62,412 nucleotides of DNA from NCBI GenBank assembly GCA_963625655.1, contig CAVFTS010000008.1, positions 1 to 62,412 on the forward strand, given 5' to 3'. The DNA comes from F23-B02 sp963625655 (GTDB lineage Bacteria > Bacillota > Clostridia > Oscillospirales > Oscillospiraceae). The notes under the pieces were generated by a model that was not told the origin of the DNA, ran no database searches, and saw only the letters and a list, made by a program, of their open reading frames with translations. Of the stretch, positions 15,611-23,587 are shown one piece after another (position 1 is the stretch's first letter; each line of letters starts with the position of its first letter). The translations under genes and the position numbers were made by a program.

Positions 15611-16318
15611 TCATTGCCGGCTATCCGGCCCTGTATACATACGTTCCTGCCGTTCCCGCTCGGCCTGACTGAGTCTGAGGTACACGGGGAGCAGATCGTG
15701 GACGCCGCACGGCTCCTTGCCGCTTGCCGCCATCGCAACGCCCCATGCGCTCTGCGAAACGAGGTTGCCCGGAGCTTTGCGGTAAGGCAGTCCCGCAGCG
15801 TCAAAGAATTTTGCGCAGACCTCCGTGCCGTCGCCGACGAGAAGCGGCACTCTGCCGTTATCTTTAAGCTCGGCGCAAAGCTCCTCAAGTGAGATTGCCC
15901 TGTCCTGCGTCAAACGCCGGGGAGCGCCGTTATCTATATCAAAAAGCGCATTGTATACCTGATTTCTGCGTGCGTCCATCACCGGGCAGATAAGCCCACC
16001 GGCGGCGACGCCGTGCCACGCCATAGCCTCAAGCGTCGACACTCCGACGCAGTCCTTTTCAAGCGACCACGCAAGTCCCTTGACCGTTGACACCCCGATC
16101 CTGATTCCGGTAAACGAGCCGGGGCCCTGCGCAACGGCAATAAGGTCCGGCTCATTAAGATCAATACCCGAATTTTTCATCATGTCCTCAAGCATGGGGA
16201 GCAGGGTGCGGCTGTGAGTAAGACCGCAGCACTGGCTGTACTGAGCGACAAGCTCACCGTCACGCACAAGAGCGACGGAAGCGGCCTTTGCGGATGATTC
16301 GAGCGCAAGTATCAGCAT
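15611..16318 (-). CDS. tsaB: tRNA threonylcarbamoyladenosine biosynthesis protein TsaB
   Basis: The 235-residue ASKHA-fold protein begins MLILALESSAKAASVALVRD and has GLTHSRTLLPMLEDM and DLIAVAQGPGSFTGIRIGVSTVKGLA, the TsaB (YeaZ) signatures. It scaffolds the TsaBDE complex that makes t6A37 in ANN-reading tRNAs. It overlaps tsaE by 7 bp. The partner tsaD and the often-linked rimI are not in the window. Confidence 0.96.
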   Translation of the reverse strand: MLILALESSAKAASVALVRDGELVAQYSQCCGLTHSRTLLPMLEDMMKNSGIDLNEPDLIAVAQGPGSFTGIRIGVSTVKGLAWSLEKDCVGVSTLEAMAWHGVAAGGLICPVMDARRNQVYNALFDIDNGAPRRLTQDRAISLEELCAELKDNGRVPLLVGDGTEVCAKFFDAAGLPYRKAPGNLVSQSAWGVAMAASGKEPCGVHDLLPVYLRLSQAERERQERMYTGPDSRQ

Positions 16319-16740
16319 TTTTCCCGTCCCTCCTTTACGGTGATCCTCCTGTCCGTATCGGACAGCTTTTCGATGGTTAAAATCATTTCGTCGCCGAAAA
16401 ACGCATCGTCAACGTTTTCGCTCCATTCGACGGCGCAGACGGCACCCCTTGCGAGGTAATCCTCCCAGCCGATGTCGAACAGCTCGTCCGATGAGCCGAG
16501 CCTGTACATATCAAAGTGGATAAGCTCCCTCTCGCCCTCGTATTCGTTGACTATGGTAAAGGTCGGGCTTGACACCCGGCAGCTGAGCCCCATGCCCCTT
16601 GCGAGACCCCGCACGAATGCGGTCTTGCCGGCGCCGAGGTCACCGTACATCGCAATGACGGTGCCGTCCGCAATCTTCGAGGCAAAGCTTTCGCCGAGAG
16701 CCTCGGTCTCGGCTTCACTGTGAGTTATGTATGTCTGCAA
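16312..16740 (-). CDS. tsaE: tRNA threonylcarbamoyladenosine biosynthesis ATPase TsaE
   Basis: The 142-residue P-loop ATPase has Walker A MYGDLGAGKTAFVRGLARG, the SPTFTIVNEYEG segment and FDMYRLGSSDELFDIGWEDYL, all typical of TsaE (YjeE). It drives turnover of the TsaBD complex. The start is TTG, chosen because the strong GGGAGGTAAGG site sits just upstream and the N-terminus (ITHSEAETEALG) aligns with the family. First gene of tsaE-tsaB-upp. Confidence 0.96.
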   Translation of the reverse strand: MQTYITHSEAETEALGESFASKIADGTVIAMYGDLGAGKTAFVRGLARGMGLSCRVSSPTFTIVNEYEGERELIHFDMYRLGSSDELFDIGWEDYLARGAVCAVEWSENVDDAFFGDEMILTIEKLSDTDRRITVKEGREKC

Positions 16741-16782
16741 GACCTTACCTCCCGAATTAACAAAATGTTTTCCCGAAAATGA

Positions 16783-16812
16783 ATTATACCACAGATTGCA
16801 TCATTGCGTAAA
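16783..16812 (-). promoter_or_regulatory. Promoter of tsaE-tsaB-upp
   Basis: On the minus strand TTTACG (16807-16812) and a perfect TATAAT (16783-16788) are 18 bp apart, about 43 nt before the TTG start. Confidence 0.7.
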
Positions 16813-16884
16813 GAGCAATTATGTGCTAAAATGCTGCATATACACGGTTCGATTTTGTGAAAACGAGCATTTTCCCGAAAGGCG

Positions 16885-18033
16885 GTGACCCTCACGAACA
16901 AGCGTCCTCTCATAAAAGAATTCTTTAAGCGAGCCGACATTCTGCTTCTTATCGTTTGCGTCATATCCTCCGTATTCGGCATAATCGCCATAAGCAGCGC
17001 AACGGCGAACATCGGCTCCGGCAAATATATCATCGTTCAGACCTTCTCTTTGGTTCTCGGTCTCGGTGCGTTTTTTATATTTACGATCATTGACCCCGAC
17101 ATTATCGCAAAGCAGTGGCTCCCGCTCGGCATCCTGAGCGCAATATTCATACTCGGTCTTATCCCCTTCGGTCACGACGACGGCACAGGCAACCGTGCAT
17201 GGTACCGCTTCCTCGGCATCGGCGTTCAGCCGACGGAGGTCGTCAAGGTCGTGTTTATCGTGCTTTTGGCAAAGCAGATCTCGAACTACAAGGAGCAGAA
17301 GCTCCTCAACAAGCCCAAGTCCGTCGTGCTTCTTGCTGCGCACTGGGCGGCGCTGTTCGTCATAATCATGGTGGCATCGAAGGACATGGGTTCTGCGGTC
17401 ATATTCCTTGCGATATTCATCGTTATGCTCATAGCGGGCGGACTTGCGTGGTACTGGATCGGCATCGGCGCTGCGGCGGCTGCCGCTGCGACACCGATAC
17501 TTTGGAACAACGTGCTTCAGGAGTACCAGCGAAACCGCATCCTCGTTCCCTACGATTCCACGATAGACCCCACCGGCGAGGGTATCCGCTGGCAGGCAAA
17601 CCGCACCATTCAGGCGATGGAGGCGGGACGCTGGCAGGGTGTCGGCTACGGCAACGGCTCACTGAACATCGACGCACGACACACCGACTGCATCTTCGCC
17701 TCCATCGGTGAGGAGATGGGCATGGCAGCCTGTCTCGTGGTCATTGCGCTGCTGATGTTTATCATCATCCGCTGCTGCGTCGTCGGGACGAAGTGCGGCA
17801 GCACCTTCGGTATGCTTATCTGCTACGGCGTTGCTGCGGCAATCGCATTCCAGACATTTATTAACATCGGAATGTGCATGGGTATCACCCCCGTTATCGG
17901 TATCACGCTCCCGTTCTTCAGCTACGGAGGCTCGTCCATCGTTACTCTGTTTGCGGCGGTCGGACTCGTTTCCGGCGTTAAATTCCGGCCCAAGCCCAAG
18001 CGCCACAACATCAACATCATTGAGGTAGATTGA
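16885..18033 (+). CDS. rodA: SEDS-family peptidoglycan glycosyltransferase (RodA/FtsW type)
   Basis: The 382-residue polytopic protein has ten or so TM helices and the SEDS signatures: a WYRFLGIGVQPTEVVK segment, KDMGSAVIFLAIF with the catalytic-region Asp, YQRNRILVPYDSTIDPTGEG, and the C-terminal GITLPFFSYGGSSIVTLFAAVGL. SEDS proteins polymerise lipid II into glycan strands with a class B PBP. RodA is favoured over FtsW by its compact size and the lack of division genes nearby, but this is not decisive. The start is GTG with AAAGG only a few bases upstream, an unusually tight spacing. Own terminator. Confidence 0.9.
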   Translation: MTLTNKRPLIKEFFKRADILLLIVCVISSVFGIIAISSATANIGSGKYIIVQTFSLVLGLGAFFIFTIIDPDIIAKQWLPLGILSAIFILGLIPFGHDDGTGNRAWYRFLGIGVQPTEVVKVVFIVLLAKQISNYKEQKLLNKPKSVVLLAAHWAALFVIIMVASKDMGSAVIFLAIFIVMLIAGGLAWYWIGIGAAAAAAATPILWNNVLQEYQRNRILVPYDSTIDPTGEGIRWQANRTIQAMEAGRWQGVGYGNGSLNIDARHTDCIFASIGEEMGMAACLVVIALLMFIIIRCCVVGTKCGSTFGMLICYGVAAAIAFQTFINIGMCMGITPVIGITLPFFSYGGSSIVTLFAAVGLVSGVKFRPKPKRHNINIIEVD

Positions 18034-18035
18034 CA

Positions 18036-18066
18036 AGAAACTCCGCCCGAGAGCGGAGTTTCTTAT
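18036..18066. terminator. Bidirectional terminator
   Basis: Stem gaaactccgc / gcggagtttc with flanking T-rich sequence separates the convergent SEDS and TetR genes. Confidence 0.85.
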
Positions 18067-18076
18067 TATCTTATAC

Positions 18077-18610
18077 TTATATTATACCGACCTTCAGCAT
18101 TGCGGTAAAGATGCTTTTGATTCGCTTTTGCAGCTCCTTTTCACCTTCCTTCCGCCCGTGCTCCACCCACGTTACGAGTATGCCCATGATGACGGAGGAG
18201 ATTATGGATATGTAGTAATCGTAGGTGTCGGGGTCCTTAATAAACCGCTTTATTGCATCAAGCCCGGCGGCAGAACGGCGGAAGCTGTCAAACAGGATGT
18301 CGGTGCGGCGTATGCTCACCAGCACCTCAAGCAGCTCGGAATTGCGGAACCAATACTCAAACACCGCCTTGCGCAAATTCTTCTCCCCGTGCGCAAACGC
18401 CTCCGCAAAGCAGTTGTCGCACATAAGCGCAAGCACGTCGTCAAGGCAGTCGAAGTTGCGGTAAAAGGTCGAGCGGCTCACGGTCGAGGCACGCTGAACG
18501 TCGCTTATACTGATCTTGTCATAGGGCTTTTTACGCAAACATTCCTCAAGCCCCGCACAGATAAGCTCGACCGAGGCTTTGGCTCTCTTGTCCTGCTTGA
18601 TGTGGTACAT
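18077..18610 (-). CDS. TetR/AcrR-family transcriptional regulator
   Basis: The protein of about 177 residues has the TetR helix-turn-helix near its N-terminus (KISISDVQRASTVSRSTFYRNFDCLDDV) and a helical ligand and dimerisation domain. The start is taken at the ATG 8 nt after AAAGG (MYHIKQ...); an upstream GTG/ATG would overlap the ribosome binding site. It is divergent from the EFR1 flavoprotein gene, with both promoters superimposed at 18644-18673, so it likely represses itself and its neighbour. The ligand is unknown. Confidence 0.88.
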   Translation of the reverse strand: MYHIKQDKRAKASVELICAGLEECLRKKPYDKISISDVQRASTVSRSTFYRNFDCLDDVLALMCDNCFAEAFAHGEKNLRKAVFEYWFRNSELLEVLVSIRRTDILFDSFRRSAAGLDAIKRFIKDPDTYDYYISIISSVIMGILVTWVEHGRKEGEKELQKRIKSIFTAMLKVGII

Positions 18611-18643
18611 ATTCATCACCTTTGTTTTATTTTTTGCGGTACT

Positions 18644-18673
18644 ATTGTATCATAAGTTTTTTTGTAGTACAAT
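18644..18673. promoter_or_regulatory. Superimposed divergent promoters of the TetR and EFR1 genes
   Basis: Plus strand: TTGTAT (18645-18650), 17 bp, TACAAT (18668-18673). Minus strand: TTGTAC (18667-18672), 17 bp, TACAAT (18644-18649). Each -10 overlaps the -35 of the opposite promoter, so the region is a near-palindrome that one bound repressor could block in both directions. Confidence 0.65.
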
Positions 18674-18705
18674 ACACCCGTATAAAACATACAGGAGGCT
18701 ACACC

Positions 18706-19485
18706 ATGGCTGAAAACATCATTTATTGCTATTCCGGCACCGGCAACTGTCTCGACATTGCCATGAACATCGCAAAAGAGCTGGGAGACACCGACATTGT
18801 TATGATGCGCTCCTTCCCCTCCAAGACCGATGCGTCCGAGTACAAGCGTGTAGGCTTTGTTTTCCCCTGCTACGGCGGCGGTCTGCCCGGCATGGTCGAG
18901 GATTATCTCAAGAGCATACACGTCGGCATCGGCGCATACACCTTCGGCGTTGTGAGCTACGCCGGCTATCCCGGCTGCGGACTCGATAAGCTCAACGCCA
19001 TACATCCGCTGAGCTACTGGACGGGTATCTCACACCAGTGCGGCTGCATCTGGCTCTTCCCGCATTTCCTGATGATACCGCCTCTCACCCCCGCACTTGC
19101 GCAGAAGCGCAGTGAGAGACTCGCAAAGCAGGTCGCAGTCGACGTCAAGGCGGGCAAGACGAAGAAGGCTCCTCCCAAGATGCTCATAAACGCACTCGAA
19201 AGCTCCGCATGGCCGACGCTCTCCAAGCTCAAGGCTCAGAAGCTCACCGTCTGCACCGACACCTGCGTGAGCTGCGGTCAGTGCGCAAAGCTCTGTCCTC
19301 AGGGCAACATCACGATAAAGGACGGTCATCCGAGCTTCGGCGGCAACTGCATCCAGTGCCTCGGCTGTCTCCAGCTCTGCCCCACCGGCTCCATCAACAT
19401 GGGCAAGGTCACTCAGCGCAGAGAGCATTACCACAACAAGAACATCACTCCCGATATGCTCATGCAGAAGGAATTCCACTTCTGA
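18706..19485 (+). CDS. EFR1-type flavodoxin/ferredoxin fusion protein
   Basis: The 259-residue protein fuses an N-terminal flavodoxin-like domain (IIYCYSGTGNCLDIAMNIAKEL, FMN phosphate loop SGTGN) with a C-terminal two-cluster ferredoxin domain. The ferredoxin motifs are CVSCGQCAKLCPQG and CIQCLGCLQLCPTG, each ready to bind a [4Fe-4S] cluster with C-x2-C-x2-C-x3-C spacing. This is the EFR1 family of anaerobes, thought to shuttle electrons in the cytoplasm; the partner is unknown. The ATG at 18706 follows ACAGGAGG. Divergent from the TetR gene. Confidence 0.92.
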   Translation: MAENIIYCYSGTGNCLDIAMNIAKELGDTDIVMMRSFPSKTDASEYKRVGFVFPCYGGGLPGMVEDYLKSIHVGIGAYTFGVVSYAGYPGCGLDKLNAIHPLSYWTGISHQCGCIWLFPHFLMIPPLTPALAQKRSERLAKQVAVDVKAGKTKKAPPKMLINALESSAWPTLSKLKAQKLTVCTDTCVSCGQCAKLCPQGNITIKDGHPSFGGNCIQCLGCLQLCPTGSINMGKVTQRREHYHNKNITPDMLMQKEFHF

Positions 19486-19496
19486 TCGGCATACGA

Positions 19497-19531
19497 AAAA
19501 ACGCAGGTGCCTTGTGGCACCTGCGTCTTTT
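19497..19531. terminator. Terminator between the EFR1 gene and acpP
   Basis: Stem acgcaggtgcc / ggcacctgcgt, with A-run before and T-run after, between convergent genes. Confidence 0.85.
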
Positions 19532-19542
19532 CATGTTTAAAA

Positions 19543-19770
19543 TTACTGCTGCTTTTCGATATACTCAACGATCTTTCCGACCGTGGACAGCTCAACGGCG
19601 TCCTCGTCGGAAATGGAGATGCCGAACTCTTCCTCGACGGACATTATAAGATCAACGACGTCAAGGGAATCGCCTCCGAGGTCATCAACGATATTGGTTT
19701 CCATAGAGATGCTGTCGGCGGATACTTCAAACTGCTGTGCAAGAAGCTCACGAATCTTATCAAATGTCAT
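19543..19770 (-). CDS. acpP: Acyl carrier protein
   Basis: This 75-residue acidic helical protein carries the phosphopantetheine attachment site in DDLGGDSLDVVDLIM (Ser of DSL). It holds growing acyl chains in fatty acid synthesis. It begins 25 nt after jag and has a GAGGTAA site, so it is probably cotranscribed with the rpmH-rnpA-yidD-yidC-jag group, an unusual tail for that cluster. No fab genes are nearby. Confidence 0.97.
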   Translation of the reverse strand: MTFDKIRELLAQQFEVSADSISMETNIVDDLGGDSLDVVDLIMSVEEEFGISISDEDAVELSTVGKIVEYIEKQQ

Positions 19771-19795
19771 TTTTTCATTACCTCACAGTTGATTT

Positions 19796-20557
19796 TTATG
19801 CCCACTCACGGCTCTGCGGCTTGTTTCCGCCGTTCTGCTGCTGCGGTCTGTCGTAGGACACGACGACACGGCGGTTAGGCTCTGTGCCGGTGGAGCTGGT
19901 GCTTACGCCCTCGTAATTCTGAAGGGCGGTGTGAATAATGTGGCGCTCGTAGGAATTCATCGGCTCAAGAGCCATGCTGCGCTTATATCTGATGACCTTT
20001 GCAGCCATCTTCTCCGCAAGACGCACGAGAGACTCCTCACGCTTTGCACGGTAGCTCTCGGCATCGACGCTGATGTGCATATGTTTTTCGCTGCTGCGGT
20101 TCACAACGTAGTTCGTAAGATGCTGTATCGCATCGAGGGTCTCGCCACGGCGACCTATGACCGCACCCATGTTCGGGCCGGAAAGGTTGACGTTGACACC
20201 CTTGTCACGGGGGCTTATCTCGATCTTGGCTTCGGTTCCCATGCGCTCAAGCAGTCCGGAAAGGAAGCTTCTGATCGCTTTGTAGTCCGCACATTCCTCC
20301 GCAGGCTCGTCCGCTGCGGGGGTCGAAGCTGCAACGGGTGCTGCCGCTTCGGTCTTTTCGACCTCCTCGACAGGCTCGTCGGGTGCTTCGTATTCAACTC
20401 GGATCACCGCCGGTGAAGCGCCGATGCCAAGGAAACCGGACTTTGCCCTTTCGACGACCTGAACGGAAACGTCGTCACGGTCAAGTCCCAGCTCCTTCAA
20501 AGCTGCGGCGATAGCTTCATCTTCGGTGCGTCCTCGCATTTCCAAAGACTTTATCAT
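19796..20557 (-). CDS. jag: RNA-binding protein Jag/KhpB
   Basis: The 253-residue protein has a Jag N-terminal domain (1-50; MRGRTEDEAIAAALKELGLD, KSGFLGIGASPAVIRVEYE), a low-complexity Glu/Ala/Pro linker (about 55-95), a KH domain with the GRRGETLDAIQHLTNYV loop, and a C-terminal R3H domain (LEPMNSYERHIIHTAL). KhpB with KhpA binds RNA and affects cell elongation and division. It sits 17 nt after yidC, the standard place. Confidence 0.96.
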   Translation of the reverse strand: MIKSLEMRGRTEDEAIAAALKELGLDRDDVSVQVVERAKSGFLGIGASPAVIRVEYEAPDEPVEEVEKTEAAAPVAASTPAADEPAEECADYKAIRSFLSGLLERMGTEAKIEISPRDKGVNVNLSGPNMGAVIGRRGETLDAIQHLTNYVVNRSSEKHMHISVDAESYRAKREESLVRLAEKMAAKVIRYKRSMALEPMNSYERHIIHTALQNYEGVSTSSTGTEPNRRVVVSYDRPQQQNGGNKPQSREWA

Positions 20558-20574
20558 ATTATCATTCTCCAGTA

Positions 20575-21834
20575 TTATGCTTCGGTGTTTTCTTCTGTCT
20601 CGTCCAGCTCCGGGATGCGCTCCGTCTCATCGGTCTCCTGTACGGATGCGGTGCCGAAGCGGTCGGGGTCATAGGCACGCCCCCTTGCGTAGCGGCGATT
20701 GCCGACCTGCGAGGGACTTACCTCCGTTTCCTCCACGCCCATGCGGCTGCGCTTTGCGGAACGCTCCGCTTTCTCTGCGGCTGCACGGCGCTCTTCCTGA
20801 GCCTGCTTCTGCTGAGCCTGGACATTTTTCTTGCTGCTGTTCTTATTGCGGGTGGTCGCACCCTCGGCACGGAGCTTCTCCGTCTCAAGACGGCGGCGCT
20901 CGATCTCGTCCGCCTTTTCCTTTTCACGGGCAAGGCGCTCCGCATCCTCTGCGTCCAGCTTCTTCTTATAGTGCTTGGTGAGGACAAAGTCTCTCGCAAT
21001 GCCGAAGATGCTGTTTGCGATCCAGTAAACACCCAGTGCCGCAGGCATAACAAAGCAGATCCAGATGGACATTATGGGCATCATGAGGTTCATTACCTTC
21101 ATGGAGCTTGCGGCGTTGCCCATTGCAGGCTGCGGATTGTTCCACTGGCTGACCTTCATGGAAGCCCATGAAAGGAAGGCTGCGATAACCGGGATGAGAA
21201 ACAGTCCGATAGCGGGCAGCAGCACGTCGGAACCCTTGTCAAAGTAATTCCAAATTGCAAAGTCGGGAATTTCTCCGAGGTTTATGCCGAGGAAGCTGTA
21301 ATCGAGGTCCATAAGCTTCCCGCCGTAATTGCCGAGTGCGTCCATGACCTTGTCCCAGTTATTGTGGATGGCGTCGGATATACCGATCTCCTTATAGGAA
21401 CCCCAGCCGTCGGCGCTGAAGTTGAGGTTTTTCGTTACCCACTTGGTAATTTCGCTGACCTGACTCTCGCTGAGTCCCATCATGCGCTCAAGGGGCTGAC
21501 GGATAACGCTGTACAGCGCTATCAGGATCGGGAACGGCAGCAGCGACCACAGGCAGCCGGACATGGGGCTTATCTTTTCCTCACGGTAAAGCTTCATGAC
21601 CTCTTCCTGGTACTTCTGCTGATTTCCCTTATGGCGCTCCTCCAGCTCCTTTAAGCGGGGCTGGAAGCGGGTAGTGCGCATCATGCTCTTCTTACTCTTT
21701 GCCATGAAGGGCAGCAGAATAAGGTTGACCACGAACGCAAACAGGATTACGGCTATGCCGTAATTATGAGTCTGGTTGTACAGAAGCTCAAGCAGTCTGG
21801 CAAAGGGCCAAACTACATAATCCCAAAATCCCAT
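20575..21834 (-). CDS. yidC: Membrane protein insertase YidC/Oxa1
   Basis: The 419-residue protein inserts membrane proteins with or without SecYEG. It has a short N-terminus without lipoprotein cysteine, a first TM helix (about 22-42), the positively charged coiled region ELEERHKGNQQKYQEEVMKL, the conserved CLWSLLPFPILIALYSVIRQ, and later TM helices near 205-230 and 245-290. The C-terminal 120 residues form a highly charged Lys/Arg/Glu tail, longer than in many Gram-positive YidC proteins, which could contact ribosomes. It belongs to the rpmH-rnpA-yidD-yidC-jag operon. Confidence 0.95.
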   Translation of the reverse strand: MGFWDYVVWPFARLLELLYNQTHNYGIAVILFAFVVNLILLPFMAKSKKSMMRTTRFQPRLKELEERHKGNQQKYQEEVMKLYREEKISPMSGCLWSLLPFPILIALYSVIRQPLERMMGLSESQVSEITKWVTKNLNFSADGWGSYKEIGISDAIHNNWDKVMDALGNYGGKLMDLDYSFLGINLGEIPDFAIWNYFDKGSDVLLPAIGLFLIPVIAAFLSWASMKVSQWNNPQPAMGNAASSMKVMNLMMPIMSIWICFVMPAALGVYWIANSIFGIARDFVLTKHYKKKLDAEDAERLAREKEKADEIERRRLETEKLRAEGATTRNKNSSKKNVQAQQKQAQEERRAAAEKAERSAKRSRMGVEETEVSPSQVGNRRYARGRAYDPDRFGTASVQETDETERIPELDETEENTEA

Positions 21835-21861
21835 TCGGTTACTCCTTGACAGTATTCCCCG

Positions 21862-22080
21862 TCACGGTACGGGGTCGAAATAGTTTTGCTTCCTGATGTG
21901 GAAAGGATGGCATCTTGAAATCCGTTTAAGGGCGAGCCAGCCGCCTTTTAAAGCGCCGTACTTCTCCAGCGCCTCAAGTGCGTACCGGGAGCAGGTCGGG
22001 CTGAATCGGCAGCAGGGCGGGCGAAGCGGTGAAATGTTCCGCTGATAAAAACGCACCGCGGCAATAAGGAGCTTTTTCAT
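21862..22080 (-). CDS. yidD: Membrane protein insertion efficiency factor YidD
   Basis: The 72-residue protein has the YidD core: YQRNISPLRPPCCRFSPTCS, RYALEALEKYGALKGGWLAL and RISRCHPFH, with clustered cysteines. It assists YidC-dependent insertion. Its ATG overlaps the rnpA stop by 4 bp and yidC follows, the conserved order. Confidence 0.96.
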   Translation of the reverse strand: MKKLLIAAVRFYQRNISPLRPPCCRFSPTCSRYALEALEKYGALKGGWLALKRISRCHPFHIRKQNYFDPVP

Positions 22081-22436
22081 ACCGTCTCCTTTTCAATTGT
22101 AAGTCCGAGTTCGGAGCACGCCTTCAAAAACGCCGACTCCATTCTGTGATAATCGCCGTTAACGCAGCGCCCCCTCGCAACTATAACTATATCATAGCCG
22201 CTTTTGAGGCTGTGCGCATTGAGACGGTATATCTCACGCAGGCGCCGGCGCACACGGTTTCTCACCACGGCCTTGCCGAGCTTTGTCGATACCGTATAGC
22301 CAAGGCGGTTGCAGCCTTGTCCGTTTCGCCGACAATACACGACGACAAACGGCGTCACGGCGCTTTTGCCCTTTGTATACAGCCGCCGGAACTCGAAATT
22401 CTTTTTGAGACTGACTCTTGCGTCCAAATTTTTCAC
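22077..22436 (-). CDS. rnpA: Ribonuclease P protein component
   Basis: The basic protein of about 119 residues has RLGYTVSTKLGKAVVRNRVRRRLREIYR, spanning the RNR motif of bacterial RnpA that binds pre-tRNA leaders and P RNA. The start is uncertain: GTG at 22436 gives VKNLDARVSLKKNFEFRRLY, the usual family N-terminus, but no strong ribosome binding site precedes it. Upstream GTG/TTG codons in frame are alternatives. rpmH precedes it, as usual. Confidence 0.93.
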   Translation of the reverse strand: MKNLDARVSLKKNFEFRRLYTKGKSAVTPFVVVYCRRNGQGCNRLGYTVSTKLGKAVVRNRVRRRLREIYRLNAHSLKSGYDIVIVARGRCVNGDYHRMESAFLKACSELGLTIEKETV

Positions 22437-22476
22437 CCCGATAAACGTCAAGATGCGGAAATGCACAAACACCTAA

Positions 22477-22496
22477 AGGGCGGATCGCTCCGCCCT
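22477..22496. terminator. Hairpin between rpmH and rnpA
   Basis: A perfect stem agggcgga / tccgccct with a 4-nt loop lies between the two genes. No U-tract follows on the minus strand, so it is more likely a pause or processing hairpin than a full terminator. Confidence 0.5.
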
Positions 22497-22536
22497 AAAA
22501 ATATTGATTTTTCGCATTTCCGATCAACGGTTCCGA

Positions 22537-22671
22537 TCAGGCGCTGAGCTTTGCTCTGCCCTTTGCTCTGCGGCGGGCGAGGACCTTGCGGCCGTTTGCG
22601 GTTGCCATTCTCTTGCGGAAGCCGTGCTCTTTCTTGCGCTGGCGCTTCTTGGGCTGATAAGTACGAAGCAT
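22537..22671 (-). CDS. rpmH: 50S ribosomal protein L34
   Basis: The 44-residue, very basic protein starts MLRTYQPKKRQRKKEHGFRK and continues RMATANGRKVLARRRAKG, the classic L34 sequence. An AAAGGAG site lies 10 nt before the ATG. It heads the rpmH-rnpA-yidD-yidC-jag-acpP run with its own strong promoter. In many bacteria dnaA lies divergently upstream; here the upstream gene is thiT. Confidence 0.98.
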   Translation of the reverse strand: MLRTYQPKKRQRKKEHGFRKRMATANGRKVLARRRAKGRAKLSA

Positions 22672-22737
22672 ATCTCTGCACTCCTTTCAGATTTAATACT
22701 CAACATCGGCGCTAAAGCGCCGAAGCAGTTGACAATG

Positions 22738-22773
22738 AATAAGCTTCCGATGCTCAAAGCATCGGAAGCTTAT
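22738..22773 (-). other. Hairpin at the rpmH transcript start
   Basis: A long stem (aataagcttccgatgc / gcatcggaagcttatt) begins at the -10 box and predicted start of the rpmH transcript. It would place a stable stem at or near the 5' end of the mRNA, and may also weakly end transcription from thiT. Confidence 0.5.
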
Positions 22774-22801
22774 TATATACTGACAGTCCTCTCGGTGTCA
22801 A
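22772..22801 (-). promoter_or_regulatory. rpmH promoter
   Basis: On the minus strand consensus TTGACA (22796-22801) and consensus TATAAT (22772-22777) are 18 bp apart. Confidence 0.88.
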
Positions 22802-22808
22802 CAGTTTT

Positions 22809-23372
22809 TTATGCGGTTTTCAGATCTTCTCCGCGAATGTACTTTCCGAGCGGCACCCACAGCAGTGCTCCGATCGCAAGGCACAGCACCATGTCAACCA
22901 GCATATAGCTGCCGTTATACAGCGCCGAGTAGAACCACGGAGTCGTCATGGTCATATCGAAGAAGGTCTCCGGCATATATTCCGCCCAAACGGTTGCTCC
23001 GACCACATAGTGTACGAGAAATCTTGCGACGCATCCGACCACGGTGCCGACGAAAAATCCGCCCTTCATTTTGCTGAACAGTCCCGCAACGCCGAGGACG
23101 GCATAGGCTACGATAAAGTCACCCAGCATCGACTGCCAGCTGATGGCGATGCCGCCCTCGATGAGCATTTGCAGTATGCCGTAAACCGTGCTTGCAATCA
23201 TTGCCGGGCCGAAGCCCCAACGTGCGCAGAACACGAAGATAGGCAGCATGGCAAGGTCAAACGAGCCGCCGTTAGGCATTTTGTACACGGGCAGAAGGCT
23301 CAAAACGACCGCAAGCGCAATGAAAATTGCGCCCTCGCACAAGGCACGGAGCTTGAGATGTGATTTGTTCAT
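22809..23372 (-). CDS. thiT: Energy-coupled thiamine transporter ThiT
   Basis: The 187-residue S-component has six hydrophobic helices and ThiT-like features: AIFIALAVVLSLLPVYKMPN, GGSFDLAMLPIFVFCARWG, and an aromatic-rich segment ATVWAEYMPETFF, matching the thiamine pocket and the L1 gate. It captures thiamine and works with the shared EcfA1-EcfA2-EcfT module, encoded at 53.6-56 kb in this window. The TPP riboswitch directly upstream confirms the substrate class. Confidence 0.94.
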   Translation of the reverse strand: MNKSHLKLRALCEGAIFIALAVVLSLLPVYKMPNGGSFDLAMLPIFVFCARWGFGPAMIASTVYGILQMLIEGGIAISWQSMLGDFIVAYAVLGVAGLFSKMKGGFFVGTVVGCVARFLVHYVVGATVWAEYMPETFFDMTMTTPWFYSALYNGSYMLVDMVLCLAIGALLWVPLGKYIRGEDLKTA

Positions 23373-23397
23373 TGTTGTTTCTCCTCCTTAAAAAGAA

Positions 23398-23422
23398 AAC
23401 CGCATTGCTCAGCAATGCGGTC
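23398..23422 (-). terminator. Terminator of the TPP riboswitch
   Basis: On the minus strand accgcattgc / gcaatgcggt is followed by a T-rich tract, directly before the thiT ribosome binding site. Confidence 0.85.
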
Positions 23423-23451
23423 ATAGGAAAACGATTGAGTATAAATTTTCG

Positions 23452-23541
23452 TTTCCTACGCCGGCATTACCCGGATCAGGTTCAAGGGTGGCAGAGGTTC
23501 AATTACCTCCGTCTCAGCCGGGAAAACCCAGCCCCCCTATG
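23452..23541 (-). promoter_or_regulatory. TPP riboswitch (THI element)
   Basis: On the minus strand the segment contains GGGGGGCTGGG, CGGCTGAGA, ACCCTTGAACCTGATCCGGG and TAATGCCGGCGTAGGAAA, the conserved THI-box blocks in order. It precedes thiT and ends in a terminator, giving thiamine-pyrophosphate repression. Confidence 0.96.
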
Positions 23542-23553
23542 TGCTATGTGACA

Positions 23554-23582
23554 ATATTATTCTCTCAAACGACTTTTGTCAA
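23554..23582 (-). promoter_or_regulatory. thiT promoter
   Basis: On the minus strand TTGACA (23577-23582) and TAATAT (23554-23559) are 17 bp apart, just upstream of the THI element. Confidence 0.8.
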
Positions 23583-23587
23583 CACTT

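Noticed and set aside
22672..22808. Replication origin upstream of rpmH
   Set aside because: No DnaA-box cluster or dnaA gene is present; the interval is filled by the rpmH promoter and a hairpin.
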